From contig OY978530.1 in assembly GCA_963854835.1 (NCBI GenBank), positions 37,945,639 to 38,009,638 on the forward strand: DNA of 64,000 nt. Reading direction: 5' to 3'. Shown in pieces: positions 42,741-53,689 of this stretch. A model generated the notes under the pieces. That model ran no database searches. It was given only the letters and a program-made list of their open reading frames with translations, and was not told where the DNA came from. This stretch comes from Megamerina dolium. Taxonomy: Eukaryota > Arthropoda > Insecta > Diptera > Megamerinidae. The first letter of the stretch is position 1. Every line of letters begins with the position of its first letter. Both the position numbers and the translations under genes were made by a program.

Positions 42741-43615
42741 CAAGGGCGGATTGATAATGAAGTACCTAAGTAGAAAAAAAACATTTTTTTTTTCAAAAAC
42801 CATTTATTTCTCAACATAGTCTCCTTTTACTTAGACACACTTAGTAAGATGATATTCCAACTTTTTATACCATCTGAATAATACGATTTCGGGTATAACT
42901 TCTTCGTTTGAGCTGAATCTTTTTCCTGCGAGCTATTTTTTCAAATTTGGAAACAGGAAAAAGTCACTAGGAGCTAAATCTGGACTATAAGGTGGATGAT
43001 CAATCAATTCGAAGTGTATTTCACGTAATTTTCGCATCGTATTTAATGCTGTCTTTTTGTTCGACACTGAGCAAACGCGGCACCCATCTTGCCGATAGCT
43101 TTTCATATGCCAATGTTCATGCAAAATGTTGAACACACGTTCATATGAGATGTTTACCATTTCAACAATCTCACGCAACTCGGCGATCATTCATAACGAT
43201 ATCGAGGATTTTCTTGATATTTTCTTCAGTAACCACCTCTTTTGGCCTTCCTGTTGATGGTATTGTTGCAGTGCTTGTTCGACCACGTTTAAATTCAGCA
43301 ATCCAATATTTTACCATGTAATCTAACGGAGCAGACTCACCGTAATGTTTATCGAGCTTTTCTTTTGTCTCTTTCGCCGTTTTCCCTTTCAAATAATAGT
43401 GTTTAATCACTGCACGAAATTCGCTTTTTTCCATTTTTCAAGAAACATAAAAGTTGGTTACTCCAAACGACTACAACAAATAAACTAATTGATGAATTTG
43501 GGTGAAATTTAATAGCTGACATTTGACAGATCGCAATTTCAAAAAAAAAAAAAAAGGTTTTGCGTTTGTGCTGCCTTTTTCGTATTTAGGTAGCTTCTTT
43601 ATCAATCCGCCCTCG
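42741..43615 (-). mobile_element. Internally deleted DD34D mariner, unit 2
   Basis: 875 bp, TA duplications at 42,739-42,740 and 43,616-43,617. Same structure as 33,656-34,528, with frames 43,171-43,434 and 42,933-43,190. Confidence 0.88.
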
Positions 43616-43937
43616 TAGCATAATATTTTAGCCACCAAGAGAATTTTGAAATGACTAGCATTTTGTTCTCATAACTTCAACTTGCAATATAGAGATTAGT
43701 ACATATAAGTATTTGATTAAGTTTTTGTATGATCACTGCATTTTACATGCTCCTATAAATTTATATTTTAACTATGTAGGTACACGAATATATTCCCAAA
43801 AGTCTATCTTTTATCTTTTATACGATTGCATGTATCCCACCAATATTTTTTGTTTATACATTGGTAATAAATTACTCTTTTTATGAATAACAAAAAGCGA
43901 ATTGATAAATATCATCTTTTACTTCATTAAAATTTAC

Positions 43938-44945
43938 TGTAACGAAGTAAGTACGTAAGTACTTCGTCACATACTCCGTATACAAATATTTACTACATAC
44001 ATACTATCTTAAACATAAGATAATTTTTTAATGTAATACCCCAGGTAATCCACTCATACACACACACATACTCGCACTCACACATCTATCGTACACACAC
44101 ATGCGAAACTACACTATCACCGTTTACTTACAATCCACATCAACTAGGAGAGAGAGAGAAGGAATACCACCCACACAGGGAGATGTAACGAAGTAATCCA
44201 CTCATACACACACACACATACTCACACTCACACATTTATCGTACACACACACATGCGAAACTACACTCTCACCGTTTACTTACAATCCACATCAACTAGG
44301 AGAGAGAGAGAAGGAATACCACCCACATAGTCGTAAATATGTTTCACAACCAACGATCACTATCAAGGGACTTACGACGACTTAAATCGACAGTTGGCCT
44401 CTGGCTGCCGTGGTGTGGGGACATATCTCCATACTGGGACAGAAAGAGACCAACTACACACACATGACTGTGTCGCAGAGTGTCGATTCGGTACCAATCG
44501 GCGCAGGCGACAAGGCATGTGTCGTAGTGCACAGGGCACCTACTGGTTGGTAACCGCCATAGGACCCAGGCATTAGTACTAACACTAATTAACCACTAAC
44601 ACCATTATCTTCCATAAAAACTCACGAGCCGAGGTTATGTGAGAGTCAGAGGAGGAGGAATTGGACAGACGGGGTCTAGCGGTTCGAAGTGCCAGTGGTC
44701 GTGGAGCGCAAACCTGGGGTAATCAACCCTTTCTTAATTGTGTGATTTGCTTGCAATATACCGATAAGTAATATAATAACTAAATTAAATAGTATAACAA
44801 ATAAATGGAGTAATATAATAAGTAAATGAAATAAAAGAATAAATAAATGAAATAATATAATAAATAAAGGGAATAATATAATAAAAATAAATAAATTCAA
44901 TTTGAACCCTGGCACCGACGAGTTTGACCAGCAGAGAGCATTATA
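43938..44945 (+). repeat. 5' LTR of the Osvaldo-like element
   Basis: 1,008 bp, begins TGTAACGAAG, ends GCATTATA. It contains an internal duplication of about 146 bases (44,045-44,188 and 44,194-44,335), both with AC-rich tracts and an AGGAGAGAGAGAGAAGG word. At 44,178-44,193 the sequence GGGAGATGTAACGAAG repeats the polypurine-LTR start junction. Confidence 0.93.
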
Positions 44946-44947
44946 AA

Positions 44948-44965
44948 TGGCGCCCGAGCAGGGAC
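44948..44965 (+). promoter_or_regulatory. Primer binding site, tRNA-Lys type
   Basis: TGGCGCCCGAGCAGGGAC, two bases after the 5' LTR. It is complementary to a tRNA-Lys 3' end with one mismatch to the well-known lysine-primed retroviral site. Confidence 0.85.
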
Positions 44966-45110
44966 AATAGAAATTTTGTGAAGAAAATATATATGTATGT
45001 ATATAAAAAAAAAAAGGATAGCGCACACATATACTGGAGCAAGGAAAATACTGCAGTACACATATACACCATATTGGAAGTGTACTAATATTGGAATAAC
45101 TGAGAGAAAA

Positions 45111-46181
45111 ATGAGTCGTGCGTTTGTGAATTTCTTAAATAAAGAAGAATTGACGCAGTGCCTAGGTGATCTAGGGTTGAAGACAACCGGCACTGTGGAC
45201 GAAATGAGGGGTGTTTTGAGAAATTACATTAAAGATGGCAACTTACCACCTGAACATATCGAAATTATCGACCAGTTGAGGACAGCATTTTCGGAGAAAG
45301 AATTAAAAGTCGCCACTCAGGTACAGCGTGGTGGTTCAGTCAGCGAGGTAGATCCGGGTATCACCGTGGGGGCAAGTGGTAGTGGAGCAAACCAACAACA
45401 ATCCTGTTCTTCACCTGTATCACTAGCTGTACAAGATAAACCTCAGTTAGATTTAGCCTCCATTTGTGACATGGTACGCAAGTGGGGTGTTAAATACGAA
45501 GGTGGAAAAGAACCACTGTTGTTTCTAGAACGTATCGAAGAGCTAGCGGCCTGCTATGAGATACCTAAACACGCATTACTAAATACTATGCCCGAATTAT
45601 TACGTGGAGACGCTTTATCTTGGTACAGGAATAATAGAGACCTTTGGGACTCATATCATGATTTTGTAGAAGATTTTAAGCTGTTCTTTTTGCCTGCACG
45701 TTTCTTTGAAACACTCGAAGACGACATCAGAAAACGAATTCAACGCCCAAAAGAGAAATTTGTAACATTTGTCACTGCAATACAATCCATGATGCGTTGG
45801 ACCTCGATGTCACAAAGCCACCAGCTCGAACGGATATTTCGGAATAGCCGTACTGAATACCGAATGTACATTAAAAGACGAGAATTCAGTGTACTTAGAG
45901 AGTTGATTATCTTAGCACAGGAGTACGAATCCATTGGACCAGAAGAAGGTATGAATAGAAGAACTGTTAACCGCATACAAACGGTGCTTGGCCTTCAGAA
46001 TGAAGAGACCATGTGTTTTCGATGTGGGGAACGTGGCCACAACCAGTCTAGCTGCACAAATCGACAAATTATGTTTTGTTGGGATTGTGGTAATCGGGGT
46101 GTTAGAACTGTTGACTGTTGTCGAAGAAGTACGGGAAACGGTTTAAGAGATCCTGCAGCGAAGGGTGTGGAAAATCTCTAA
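45111..46181 (+). CDS. gag: Gag polyprotein of the Osvaldo-like element
   Basis: A 356-residue structural protein, intact. The start chosen is MSRAFVNFLN at 45,111, because the upstream in-frame Met at 44,997 is in the leader and low-complexity. Residues 1-60 resemble a SAP-like helix pair. A Ser/Gly-rich linker follows, then the capsid-like core (KWGVKYEGGKEPLLFLERI, about residue 125, and LRGDALSWYRNNRDLW). One CCHC zinc knuckle CFRCGERGHNQSSC lies at about residue 302, and a second degenerate one, CWDCGNRGVRTVDC, lacks the His. The role is particle assembly and packaging of element RNA. Its end overlaps the pol frame by 64 bases in the -1 phase, suggesting ribosomal frameshifting. Confidence 0.88.
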   Translation: MSRAFVNFLNKEELTQCLGDLGLKTTGTVDEMRGVLRNYIKDGNLPPEHIEIIDQLRTAFSEKELKVATQVQRGGSVSEVDPGITVGASGSGANQQQSCSSPVSLAVQDKPQLDLASICDMVRKWGVKYEGGKEPLLFLERIEELAACYEIPKHALLNTMPELLRGDALSWYRNNRDLWDSYHDFVEDFKLFFLPARFFETLEDDIRKRIQRPKEKFVTFVTAIQSMMRWTSMSQSHQLERIFRNSRTEYRMYIKRREFSVLRELIILAQEYESIGPEEGMNRRTVNRIQTVLGLQNEETMCFRCGERGHNQSSCTNRQIMFCWDCGNRGVRTVDCCRRSTGNGLRDPAAKGVENL

Positions 46182-49100
46182 AGTTATACCCCTTCATAAT
46201 TAAAATTAAATACTGGAAAGATGGCCGCCTAGCAACAAATATTATGATCAGGCAAACAAGGTACGTTGCTACTGTAGATACTGGAGCCACTCATTCTTGC
46301 ATTGAACTCAACATAGTCCATAATTTAAATCTTCATATCCATGACTCCACAATTAAAACCCTCAAATTGGCTGATTCGTCGATGATACGAGTTGAAGGTT
46401 GCGTTAATAGTTGGGTTACTCTTAATGGAATAGTATTTCAACACAGTTTCTTGGTTCTCCGAACAAGCCTAGACCCAATAATTCTTGGAATGGACTTTCT
46501 GCAACGAACCGGCGCTACAATACAAATCCAACCTAAAGATCGAGTTACTGCAACCGCGAAAAATACGTCCACTGCGACGCAGCCAGGATGCGCAACAATA
46601 AACCACAACGTCAAAGATGACAATGAATCCCAGATAGTCCAAGCCTTTCTAGATGAGCAGCTCTCACGGTTTCAAAATATCAACGGCACGTCGAATATAA
46701 CTGAACACGTCATTATTATGAAACACCAGAGGCCACTTAAGCAACGATATTTCCCTCGTAACCCAGCGATGCAAAAAATAATTGATGACGAAATTGAAGA
46801 ATAGCTAAAAGATAATCGTATCGAACCATCAAAGAGCCCATATAGTTCTCCAATTGTGCTGGTGCGGAAAAAAAATGGTGAGTGGTGATTATGTATAGAT
46901 TATCGCCAACTAAACGAACACTCAATTCGCGATGCGTACCCACTACCTCGAATTAATACAATCCTCGAAAAACTCCGCAATGGCAAATATTTTAGTACCA
47001 TTGACCTTCGACAAGGCTACTGGCAAATTCCTATGGCACAAGATAGCAAACTATACACTGCGTTTACGGTACCCGGACGAGGTCTGTTTCAATGGAGAGT
47101 CATGCCATTTGGACTGCACTCAGCACCGGCTACTTTTCAACGAGCATTAGATAACGTCATTGGACCTTCAATGGACTCTTTTGCTTTTGCATATTTGGAT
47201 GATATCGTAGTGATGGGACGTACATTGGAGGAACATCTGGCCAATCTCAAGACGGTATTCGATCGGCTGATCGAAGCCAAGTTAAGAATAAATCCGGACA
47301 AATGTTCATTTGTAAAGAAAGAAATAAAGTATTTGGGACATGTAGTCAGTCAGCACGGTGTGCATACTGATCCAGAGAAGGTATGTGCAATCATGAATAT
47401 ACAGCCACCCACAACACTTACTGAACTGAGGTCCTTCCTGAACACGGCTGCGTGGTACCGTCGTTTCATTCCAGACTTCTCAACACTAGTAAGCCCATTG
47501 AACAAATTGCTACAAAAGAACAATAAATGGAAATGGGCAGATGAAGAGCAGACAGCATTCATCTCATTGAAACACAAACTTTCGGAAGCACCTGCACTCA
47601 CATGTCCAGACTTCGAGCGTACGTTTATACTACAGACGGATGCAAGTGATGTTGTCGAAAAGGTAATAGCGTATGCTAGCCGTACTCTAATGCCAGCAGA
47701 ACGAAACTACACGGTTACAGAAAAAGAATGTCTAGCAATAGTATGGGGCATTCGGAAGATGAAACACTATTTAGAAGGTTATCACTTTGTCATTGTTACC
47801 GATCATCAATCATTAAAATGGCTCAACTCTATCGAATCTCCATCGGGGCGAATTGCTCGCTGGGGCCTAGAAATGATGCAATATGATTACGAGGTAAGGT
47901 ACCGAAAAGGAAAATTTAATGTTATTGCCGATTGCCTTTCTCGCTCACCGTTGACCAACATTGAAAATTGCCATGGTGTTCTCCAATCTCTTCAACAAAC
48001 TACCGAAGATTCACACGATAAGTGGTATTTGTCCAAAGTGGAAATGGTCACACGAAGACCTCAAGATCTACCAGACTACCGAATAGACGATAACGGTAAT
48101 TTATGCCGACATATTTACGATGCAACCGCCTATAATGACATGGATCCTGTTCCTTGGAAACTGGTAGTGCCAAAATCGGAACGGATTAGTGTTCTGAGAG
48201 AGTGTCATGATGATATCACAGCCGGACACCTAGAAATAGCCAAAACAACATCAAGAGTGGCCAAACTGTACTACTGGCCAGGTATGTTCCGAGACGTAGC
48301 AAAGTATGTACGACGATGCGAAACATGTCAAAAATTTAAAGCATCCCAAGAGGCCGCTGCAGGGAAAATGAGAACAACTCTAGCATCACGGCCTTGGTCG
48401 ATAGTATCAGCAGATTTTGTAGGTCCACTCCCACGATCCATGCACGGAAATACCACGTTGATCGTGTTCCATGACAAATTTGGTAAATGGTCAGAATTCG
48501 TAGCTACTAGAAAAGCTACCACTAAAACTTTCATAAAGTCATTTAGGGAACAAATTTTAGCTCGATATGGAGTTCCTGATATTCTCATAACTGACAATGG
48601 TGCTCAATTTACCAGTCGGGAATGCAAAAAATACTTCGAGACTCTTGGCGTCAAGCAACAATTTACTGCCCCCTATTCCCCACAAGAGAACCCTACAGAG
48701 AGAATGAATCGCACAATTAAAACTATGATAGCCCAGTACAGTGAAGGATACCAACGCAGGTGGGATGAGAGCTTACCAGAGTTAATGTTGGCAATAAATT
48801 CCAGTAAGCAGAGTTCAACAGGGTACAGCCCAGCATTCCTAACACAAGGGCGAGAACTACGTCTACCAAACACATTATTCAGTAGGAAAATACATGAAAA
48901 CCTTACAGAGCGATATAGTAACCCTAAAGTAAAGGAAAACCAGTTGAAAGAAATCTTCGAACTTGTGCGAGAGAATCTCGTAACAGCTTCTAATCAGCAG
49001 GCTAAACACTATAATTTGAGACATCGTGCTTGGTCGCCACGGAAAGGCAATCTAGTTCTACTTCGCCAACACCATTTGTCAAAAGCGGCCGAGCATTTTG

Positions 49101-49243
49101 CAGCAAAACTTGCACCAAAATTTGATGGTCCCTTCGTTGTATCCGAACTTGTGTCCCCTGTCATCGTACGACTTCGAGATCCTGCCAGCAACAAAGACAA
49201 AGGCACTGCTCACTTGAAAGACTTAAAACCATATCACCACTAA
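46118..49243 (+). pseudogene. pol: Pol polyprotein of the Osvaldo-like element, two in-frame stops
   Basis: Protease, RT, RNase H and integrase in one frame, interrupted by TAG at 46,802-46,804 and TGA at 46,886-46,888, both between the protease and the RT catalytic region. Protease active site VDTGATHSC lies at about residue 53. RT: IDYRQLNEHS, STIDLRQGYWQI, FGLHSAPATFQ and YLDDIVV (about 47,191). RNase H: LQTDASDVV then VIAYASRTL, with about 15 residues missing between them relative to the family, and TDHQSLKWL. Integrase: zinc motif HLEIA...CETCQ, then SADFVGP, TDNGAQF and NPTERMN, giving the D-D-E triad. Apart from the two stops and the small RNase H deletion it is open throughout. Confidence 0.92.
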
Positions 49244-49398
49244 CAATAAATAACAGCAAATAAACAACAATAAATACACCTCACTACACTAAGACAGCAA
49301 ATCTAACATGGTGACAGCGTGTGAGAGGATATTTGATTGTATTTACCCTTCCAATCCTTGTGGTAGAATCTACAACAACTCGCCTACGTGGCATCGAC

Positions 49399-49938
49399 AT
49401 GACACAATTTTATTCGTCTCAACGCAACTATTACAATACGAATTATAATTACCGTTTAGTAAAATATAGGAGCATAATGAATGCAGACCGTAACTATGAG
49501 GAAGTGCAGTACGAGCAGCACAGAAAGAAAAGTCCATCTGAAGAGCCAACTATCGTCCCGAAGAGAGCCAAAGTAATAATAACATCTGATGTTACCGACT
49601 TACCCAAATTATATATTGAAGACATTGTTAGCGCATGGAGAAACACAAAACAGAAGGAAGACAATGCTTCAGATCATAAAATTGTAGCCTCGGATAGACT
49701 TGCTAAACTAGTCACAGATCTGGGAATCGACAAGGAGTTTGACAATTACAATAATGTAATTAAAGATATATTGTCACAGATAAGTGCTGTTAAACCCGGT
49801 GTTCGTACACGATTCTACATGGAGACAGCTGAAGGCATGGCCCAGATATACATCCGACGCTCTTTGGATATTTGGCTGTTTCTGGGAGAACAAAAGCTCA
49901 TCTTTCCAAAACCAAGGAATGATACTGCTAGTATCTAG
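49399..49938 (+). CDS. Unidentified third ORF of the Osvaldo-like element
   Basis: A 179-codon ORF from the first ATG (MTQFYSSQRN), 155 bases after pol. In-frame codons upstream from 49,321 read a hydrophobic stretch RGYLIVFTLPILVV that could only be used through splicing or a non-AUG start. The protein is Tyr/Asn-rich at the start, then basic (KRAKVII), with helical charged segments (LYIEDIVSAWRN) and YIRRSLDIWLFL near the end. I see no transmembrane anchor, no furin-type site and no fusion motif, so there is no sequence reason to call it an envelope protein despite its position. It is uninterrupted, unlike pol. Function unknown. Confidence 0.6.
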   Translation: MTQFYSSQRNYYNTNYNYRLVKYRSIMNADRNYEEVQYEQHRKKSPSEEPTIVPKRAKVIITSDVTDLPKLYIEDIVSAWRNTKQKEDNASDHKIVASDRLAKLVTDLGIDKEFDNYNNVIKDILSQISAVKPGVRTRFYMETAEGMAQIYIRRSLDIWLFLGEQKLIFPKPRNDTASI

Positions 49939-49989
49939 TATTACTTTCTTTAATTTTGTATTTAATTATTATTATTTTTTTCTTTTTTT

Positions 49990-50004
49990 GAAGAGGGGGG
50001 GAGA
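49990..50004 (+). promoter_or_regulatory. Polypurine tract
   Basis: GAAGAGGGGGGGAGA immediately before the 3' LTR, the expected plus-strand primer. Confidence 0.85.
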
Positions 50005-51010
50005 TGTAACGAAGTAAGTACGTAAGTACTTCGTCACATACTCCGTATACAAATAATTACTACATACATACTATCTTAAACATAAGATAATTTTTTAATG
50101 TAATACCCCAGGTAATCCACTCATACACACACACATACTCGCACTCACACATCTATCGTACACACACATGCGAAACTACACTATCACCGTTTACTTACAA
50201 TCCACATCAACTAGGAGAGAGAGAGAAGGAATACCACCCACACAGGGAGATGTAACGAAGTAATCCACTCATACACACACACACATACTCACACTCACAC
50301 ATTTATCGTACACACACATGCGAAACTACACTCTCACCGTTTACTTACAATCCACATCAACTAGGAGAGAGAGAGAAGGAATACCACCCACATAGTCGTA
50401 AATATGTTTCACAACCAACGATCACTATCAAGGGACTTACGACGACTTAAATCGACAGTTGGCCTCTGGCTGCCGTGGTGTGGGGACATATCTCCATACT
50501 GGGACAGAAAGAGACCAACTACACACACATGACTGTGTCGCAGAGTGTCGATTCGGTACCAATCGGCGCAGGCGACAAGGCATGTGTCGTAGTGCACAGG
50601 GCACCTACTGGTTGGTAACCGCCATAGGACCCAGGCATTAGTACTAACACTAATTAACCACTAACACCATCATCTTCCATAAAAACTCACGAGCCGAGGT
50701 TATGTGAGAGTCAGAGGAGGAGGAATTGGACAGACGGGGTCTAGCGGTTCGAAGTGCCAGTGGTCGTGGAGCGCAAACCTGGGGTAATCAACCCTTTCTT
50801 AATTGTGTGATTTGCTTGCAATATACCGATAAGTAATATAATAACTAAATTAAATAGTATAACAAATAAATGGAGTAATATAATAAGTAAATGAAATAAA
50901 AGAATAAATAAATGAAATAATATAATAAATAAAGGGAATAATATAATAAAAATAAATAAATTCAATTTGAACCCTGGCACCGACGAGTTTGACCAGCAGA
51001 CAGCATTATA
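50005..51010 (+). repeat. 3' LTR of the Osvaldo-like element
   Basis: 1,006 bp. By eye about five differences from the 5' LTR, for example AAATAATTAC versus AAATATTTAC and GCAGACAGC versus GCAGAGAGC. Confidence 0.93.
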
Positions 51011-51381
51011 TTACCACTAAATTTTAGAATATACGACAATTTTTTAGCTTCATCCGGCTCTAAAAAATTTTTTACAATCCGAACATTGTTCGAATTACCA
51101 AATATTAGGAAAACATACAAAGGAGTCGCCGAGAAACATTTTTGCACGTGTAAACGCGAACGAAACATAAAAGTGAATTGAAAATATTTTTTCATACAAA
51201 TGTTTTGTTTCTAAATGCGGATTTAGACAAAAGGTGTGTTTGTTTACAAAAAAATTCGTACAAATTATCATCATTTTTTGTCAAATGGTGTTTGTTAACA
51301 CCAAAAAACTTGCGGCGAATCAGAAAATGAGGGCGTAAAATTACAAGCTAAAAAGCGTATGATTGTAACATATTAAGTGTA

Positions 51382-51822
51382 GTAAAAGGAATTCCATTAC
51401 TTTTCCAATAGATGGTTTTAGTAATCTATTACGCTAGTGGCGTTAGAAACATAGGTTTTCGTACTAAATAAACTTTTCAGACAGTTTTGTGATTGCTTGA
51501 CAGTGTTTTTTGAGCACGCTCCAAAGATGGACACCAGTAAAGAGAAAATACGCCATATGAATAGTGTTTATTTTCCTGATATTGCAATAGCCAATCACGT
51601 GCAATTTTGGTTTCGTCGATTCCGTTCCGGTAACTTTGATGTCAAAGATGCAAGGCCAATTGTCGAAAAAATATCGATAAAATAATGGAAATCGTCGAGT
51701 CTGACCGTCAGGTAAGACCTGTTTCTATTGCCCAAGAACTAAACATTGCACAAAAAACCGTTTGGAACAATTTAATAAATAAAACTTTAAATTTAATGTA
51801 AAAGTAATACATTTCCTTTTAC
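51382..51822 (+). mobile_element. Mariner-derived MITE with helix-turn-helix remnant, unit 2
   Basis: 441 bp with TA at 51,380-51,381 and 51,823-51,824. A 62-codon frame at 51,497-51,685 includes the FWFRRFRSGNFDVKDARP motif. Confidence 0.8.
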
Positions 51823-51824
51823 TA

Positions 51825-52255
51825 AACCTAATACATGACAACCGAATATTCTTGAAGTGCACATAAATTAAAAATTTTAAGAAGATAACAAATTACTAAT
51901 GAATTAGGTTTTACTAGTTAATTGAAGTAATTTGAAGGAATATTCAGCAAAAAACTATGCGTTCTTGAGGCAAGTTGCTTGAAATCGCTTTTTTTAGATA
52001 TTGATTTGATATTGAAATTGATAATCATAATCAGATGTTTCCCGTTAACTTACAAGTTTTTGCAAATGGCTGTAGTTTACTTTTTTGGATATTTTTCTAT
52101 TTGAGAGCGAATTCTTTCTTAGTCTCTAAAATTTCGTTGCTGGATATATCATATTGGGAAAGTAAAAAATCAGACCTTTAAGCTAAAGCACTCTCATGAG
52201 CCGCATAATCAAACAGCTACCACGTATGCTTCGTGGTCTGCCAGGAACTGATAAT
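51825..52255. other. Unassigned spacer of unit 2 ending at a deletion joint
   Basis: Equivalent to 35,657-36,095 and then directly mariner. The joint at 52,251-52,260 is ATAATAATAA, where both parents share AAT/ATAAT, suggesting microhomology. Confidence 0.6.
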
Positions 52256-53103
52256 AATAAAGCCATATTCGCTCGAGTTGTGTGGCATGTGGCACCGTCT
52301 TGTTTAAACCACATATTCTCTAAGTCGTATTCTTCAATAGCAGGCAAAAAAAAGTCGGTTATCATATGACCATAACGCTCCGAATTGACGGTGACAGTCA
52401 TTCCATCGTCGTTTTCGAAGAAGTAAGGTCCAATCACACCTCTGGACCAAAGAGCGCACCAAGCAGTGAATTTTTGTGGATGTAGTGGCCTCTCTTCAAT
52501 TACTTGAGGATTCTCAGAACCCCAAATACGACAATTTTGTTTGTTAACATACCCACCGAGTGAGAAATGTGCTTCGTCGCTGAAGAAAATTTTGTTCGAA
52601 AAATCGCCGTCCACCGCCTGTTGTTCAAGCACCCATTCGACGTATCTACGACGTTGTGAATGGTCAACTGACTTCAGTTGTTGTGTGAGCTGGATTTTAT
52701 ATGGATGTAGGTGTAGATCCAAATGCAAAATACGCCATAATGTGCCGTAAGACAGTCCTAATTCCTGAGAACGACGAGGAATCGACACATTCGGGTCTTC
52801 GGCAACACTTTCACTTACAGCAGCGATATTTTCGGTGGTACGAGCGAAACGATGATGCACAGGCCTTACAATATCTGCAACCGATCCAGTCTCTTCATAT
52901 TTCTTCACAATTTTGCCAATTGCTTGCGTAGTTGGACGATTATGTAAACCATAATCTCCTCTTAAAGCACTATATGTGGCTGTGGCAGAATCACCATTTT
53001 TGTAGTAGGTTTTTACAATTTTAATGCGTTGTGCGATAGTTAAGCGATCCATTTTCGCATATGTCAGACTTTGAAGTGAAAAAGAAAGAAATTGTTTTAA
53101 CAA
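52183..53103 (-). pseudogene. DD41D mariner transposase, unit 3, C-terminally truncated
   Basis: A frame of 306 codons (likely start MDRLT at about 53,052). Both helix-turn-helix segments, SDEAHF and a FKQDGATCH motif (Gln to Lys beside the second Asp) are present. After MALL the frame leaves the mariner through the joint and ends in unrelated sequence, so the third Asp is lost. Confidence 0.88.
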
Positions 53104-53166
53104 CTCAGTTTGACAAATGTCGAATTCTAGCCCTATGCTTTTGAAACCGCGAAATGGATAACCCTT
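52256..53166 (-). mobile_element. Truncated DD41D mariner, unit 3
   Basis: Keeps the 5' TIR (TA at 53,167-53,168). It is cut at its 3' end by the unit 2/3 deletion joint. Confidence 0.9.
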
Positions 53167-53351
53167 TATTTTAATATGTAAATATTAATAATAATAATAA
53201 TAATAATAATAATCACAATAGTAATATTATTAGTATAATATATATGGATCTGCAAATAAAAAAAATTGCGCGTGCAGCAGCGTACAAGTGATAGAAGTAA
53301 AACTTCTTAAAAAACCCAAATCAGCTATAATACCACCTTGTATGAGTTCAC

Positions 53352-53636
53352 TTAGCAATCAATCACATACTTCAATTTAATATATCTTTGGCCTGTTTTA
53401 GACACAAAAACATTTGTATGAAATACATTTTGTTTGTGAGCGAGGGACACATGGGGAAAAGTGAAGGGTTTTTGTTTAATGTGTATGAGACACGCTTTGT
53501 CCTTATCATTAGTAAGCAGTGTTCGGACTATCCTTTTTTTCTCATTTCTACTGCAACTACTACAGTAAGCTTGAAACTTACCATATTTTACCACTTTTGG
53601 ACATTTTTTACATATATTTTTCTTTTTCAATTGCAT
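53352..53636 (-). CDS. Small Cys-rich ORF, unit 3
   Basis: 94 codons, a copy of 33,291-33,602 with a shorter C-terminus. Function unknown. Confidence 0.28.
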   Translation of the reverse strand: MQLKKKNICKKCPKVVKYGKFQAYCSSCSRNEKKRIVRTLLTNDKDKACLIHIKQKPFTFPHVSLAHKQNVFHTNVFVSKTGQRYIKLKYVIDC

Positions 53637-53689
53637 AACCTATTATGAATGTGCTAATCACATTTTAATAAAACAAATATGTGAAAGTA

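Larger units (their letters stand above)
43938..51010 (+). mobile_element. Full-length Ty3/Gypsy retrotransposon, Osvaldo/Ulysses-like
   Basis: 7,073 bp with near-identical LTRs (43,938-44,945; 50,005-51,010) and a 4-bp target duplication TTAC (43,934-43,937; 51,011-51,014). It has a primer binding site, a polypurine tract, gag, pol, and a third ORF in the position where retroviruses carry env. Recent insertion is likely because the LTRs differ at only a handful of positions. It interrupts the spacer of unit 2 at the equivalent of about 34,853. Clade assignment rests on the gag motif pattern, the Lys-type primer site and long LTRs, and is an inference. Confidence 0.88.
38168..52255. repeat. 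Tandem composite unit 2, expanded by two insertions
   Basis: Starts with the same truncated mariner joint as units 4 and 5. It contains an RTE element (38,203-41,207) and an Osvaldo-like Gypsy element (43,938-51,010). Its right end is deleted: the sequence passes from the equivalent of 36,095 directly into the mariner of unit 3 at 52,255/52,256, so the SINE, THAP ORF and repeat X are missing. Confidence 0.88.

Noticed and set aside
44344..44641. Open frames on both strands inside the LTRs of the Osvaldo-like element (repeated at 50,409-50,641)
   Set aside because: They lie wholly in LTR sequence, are shadows of each other and have no motif.
49399..49938. Calling the third ORF an envelope gene
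   Set aside because: Position alone is not enough; no transmembrane anchor, cleavage site or glycoprotein-like pattern was seen.
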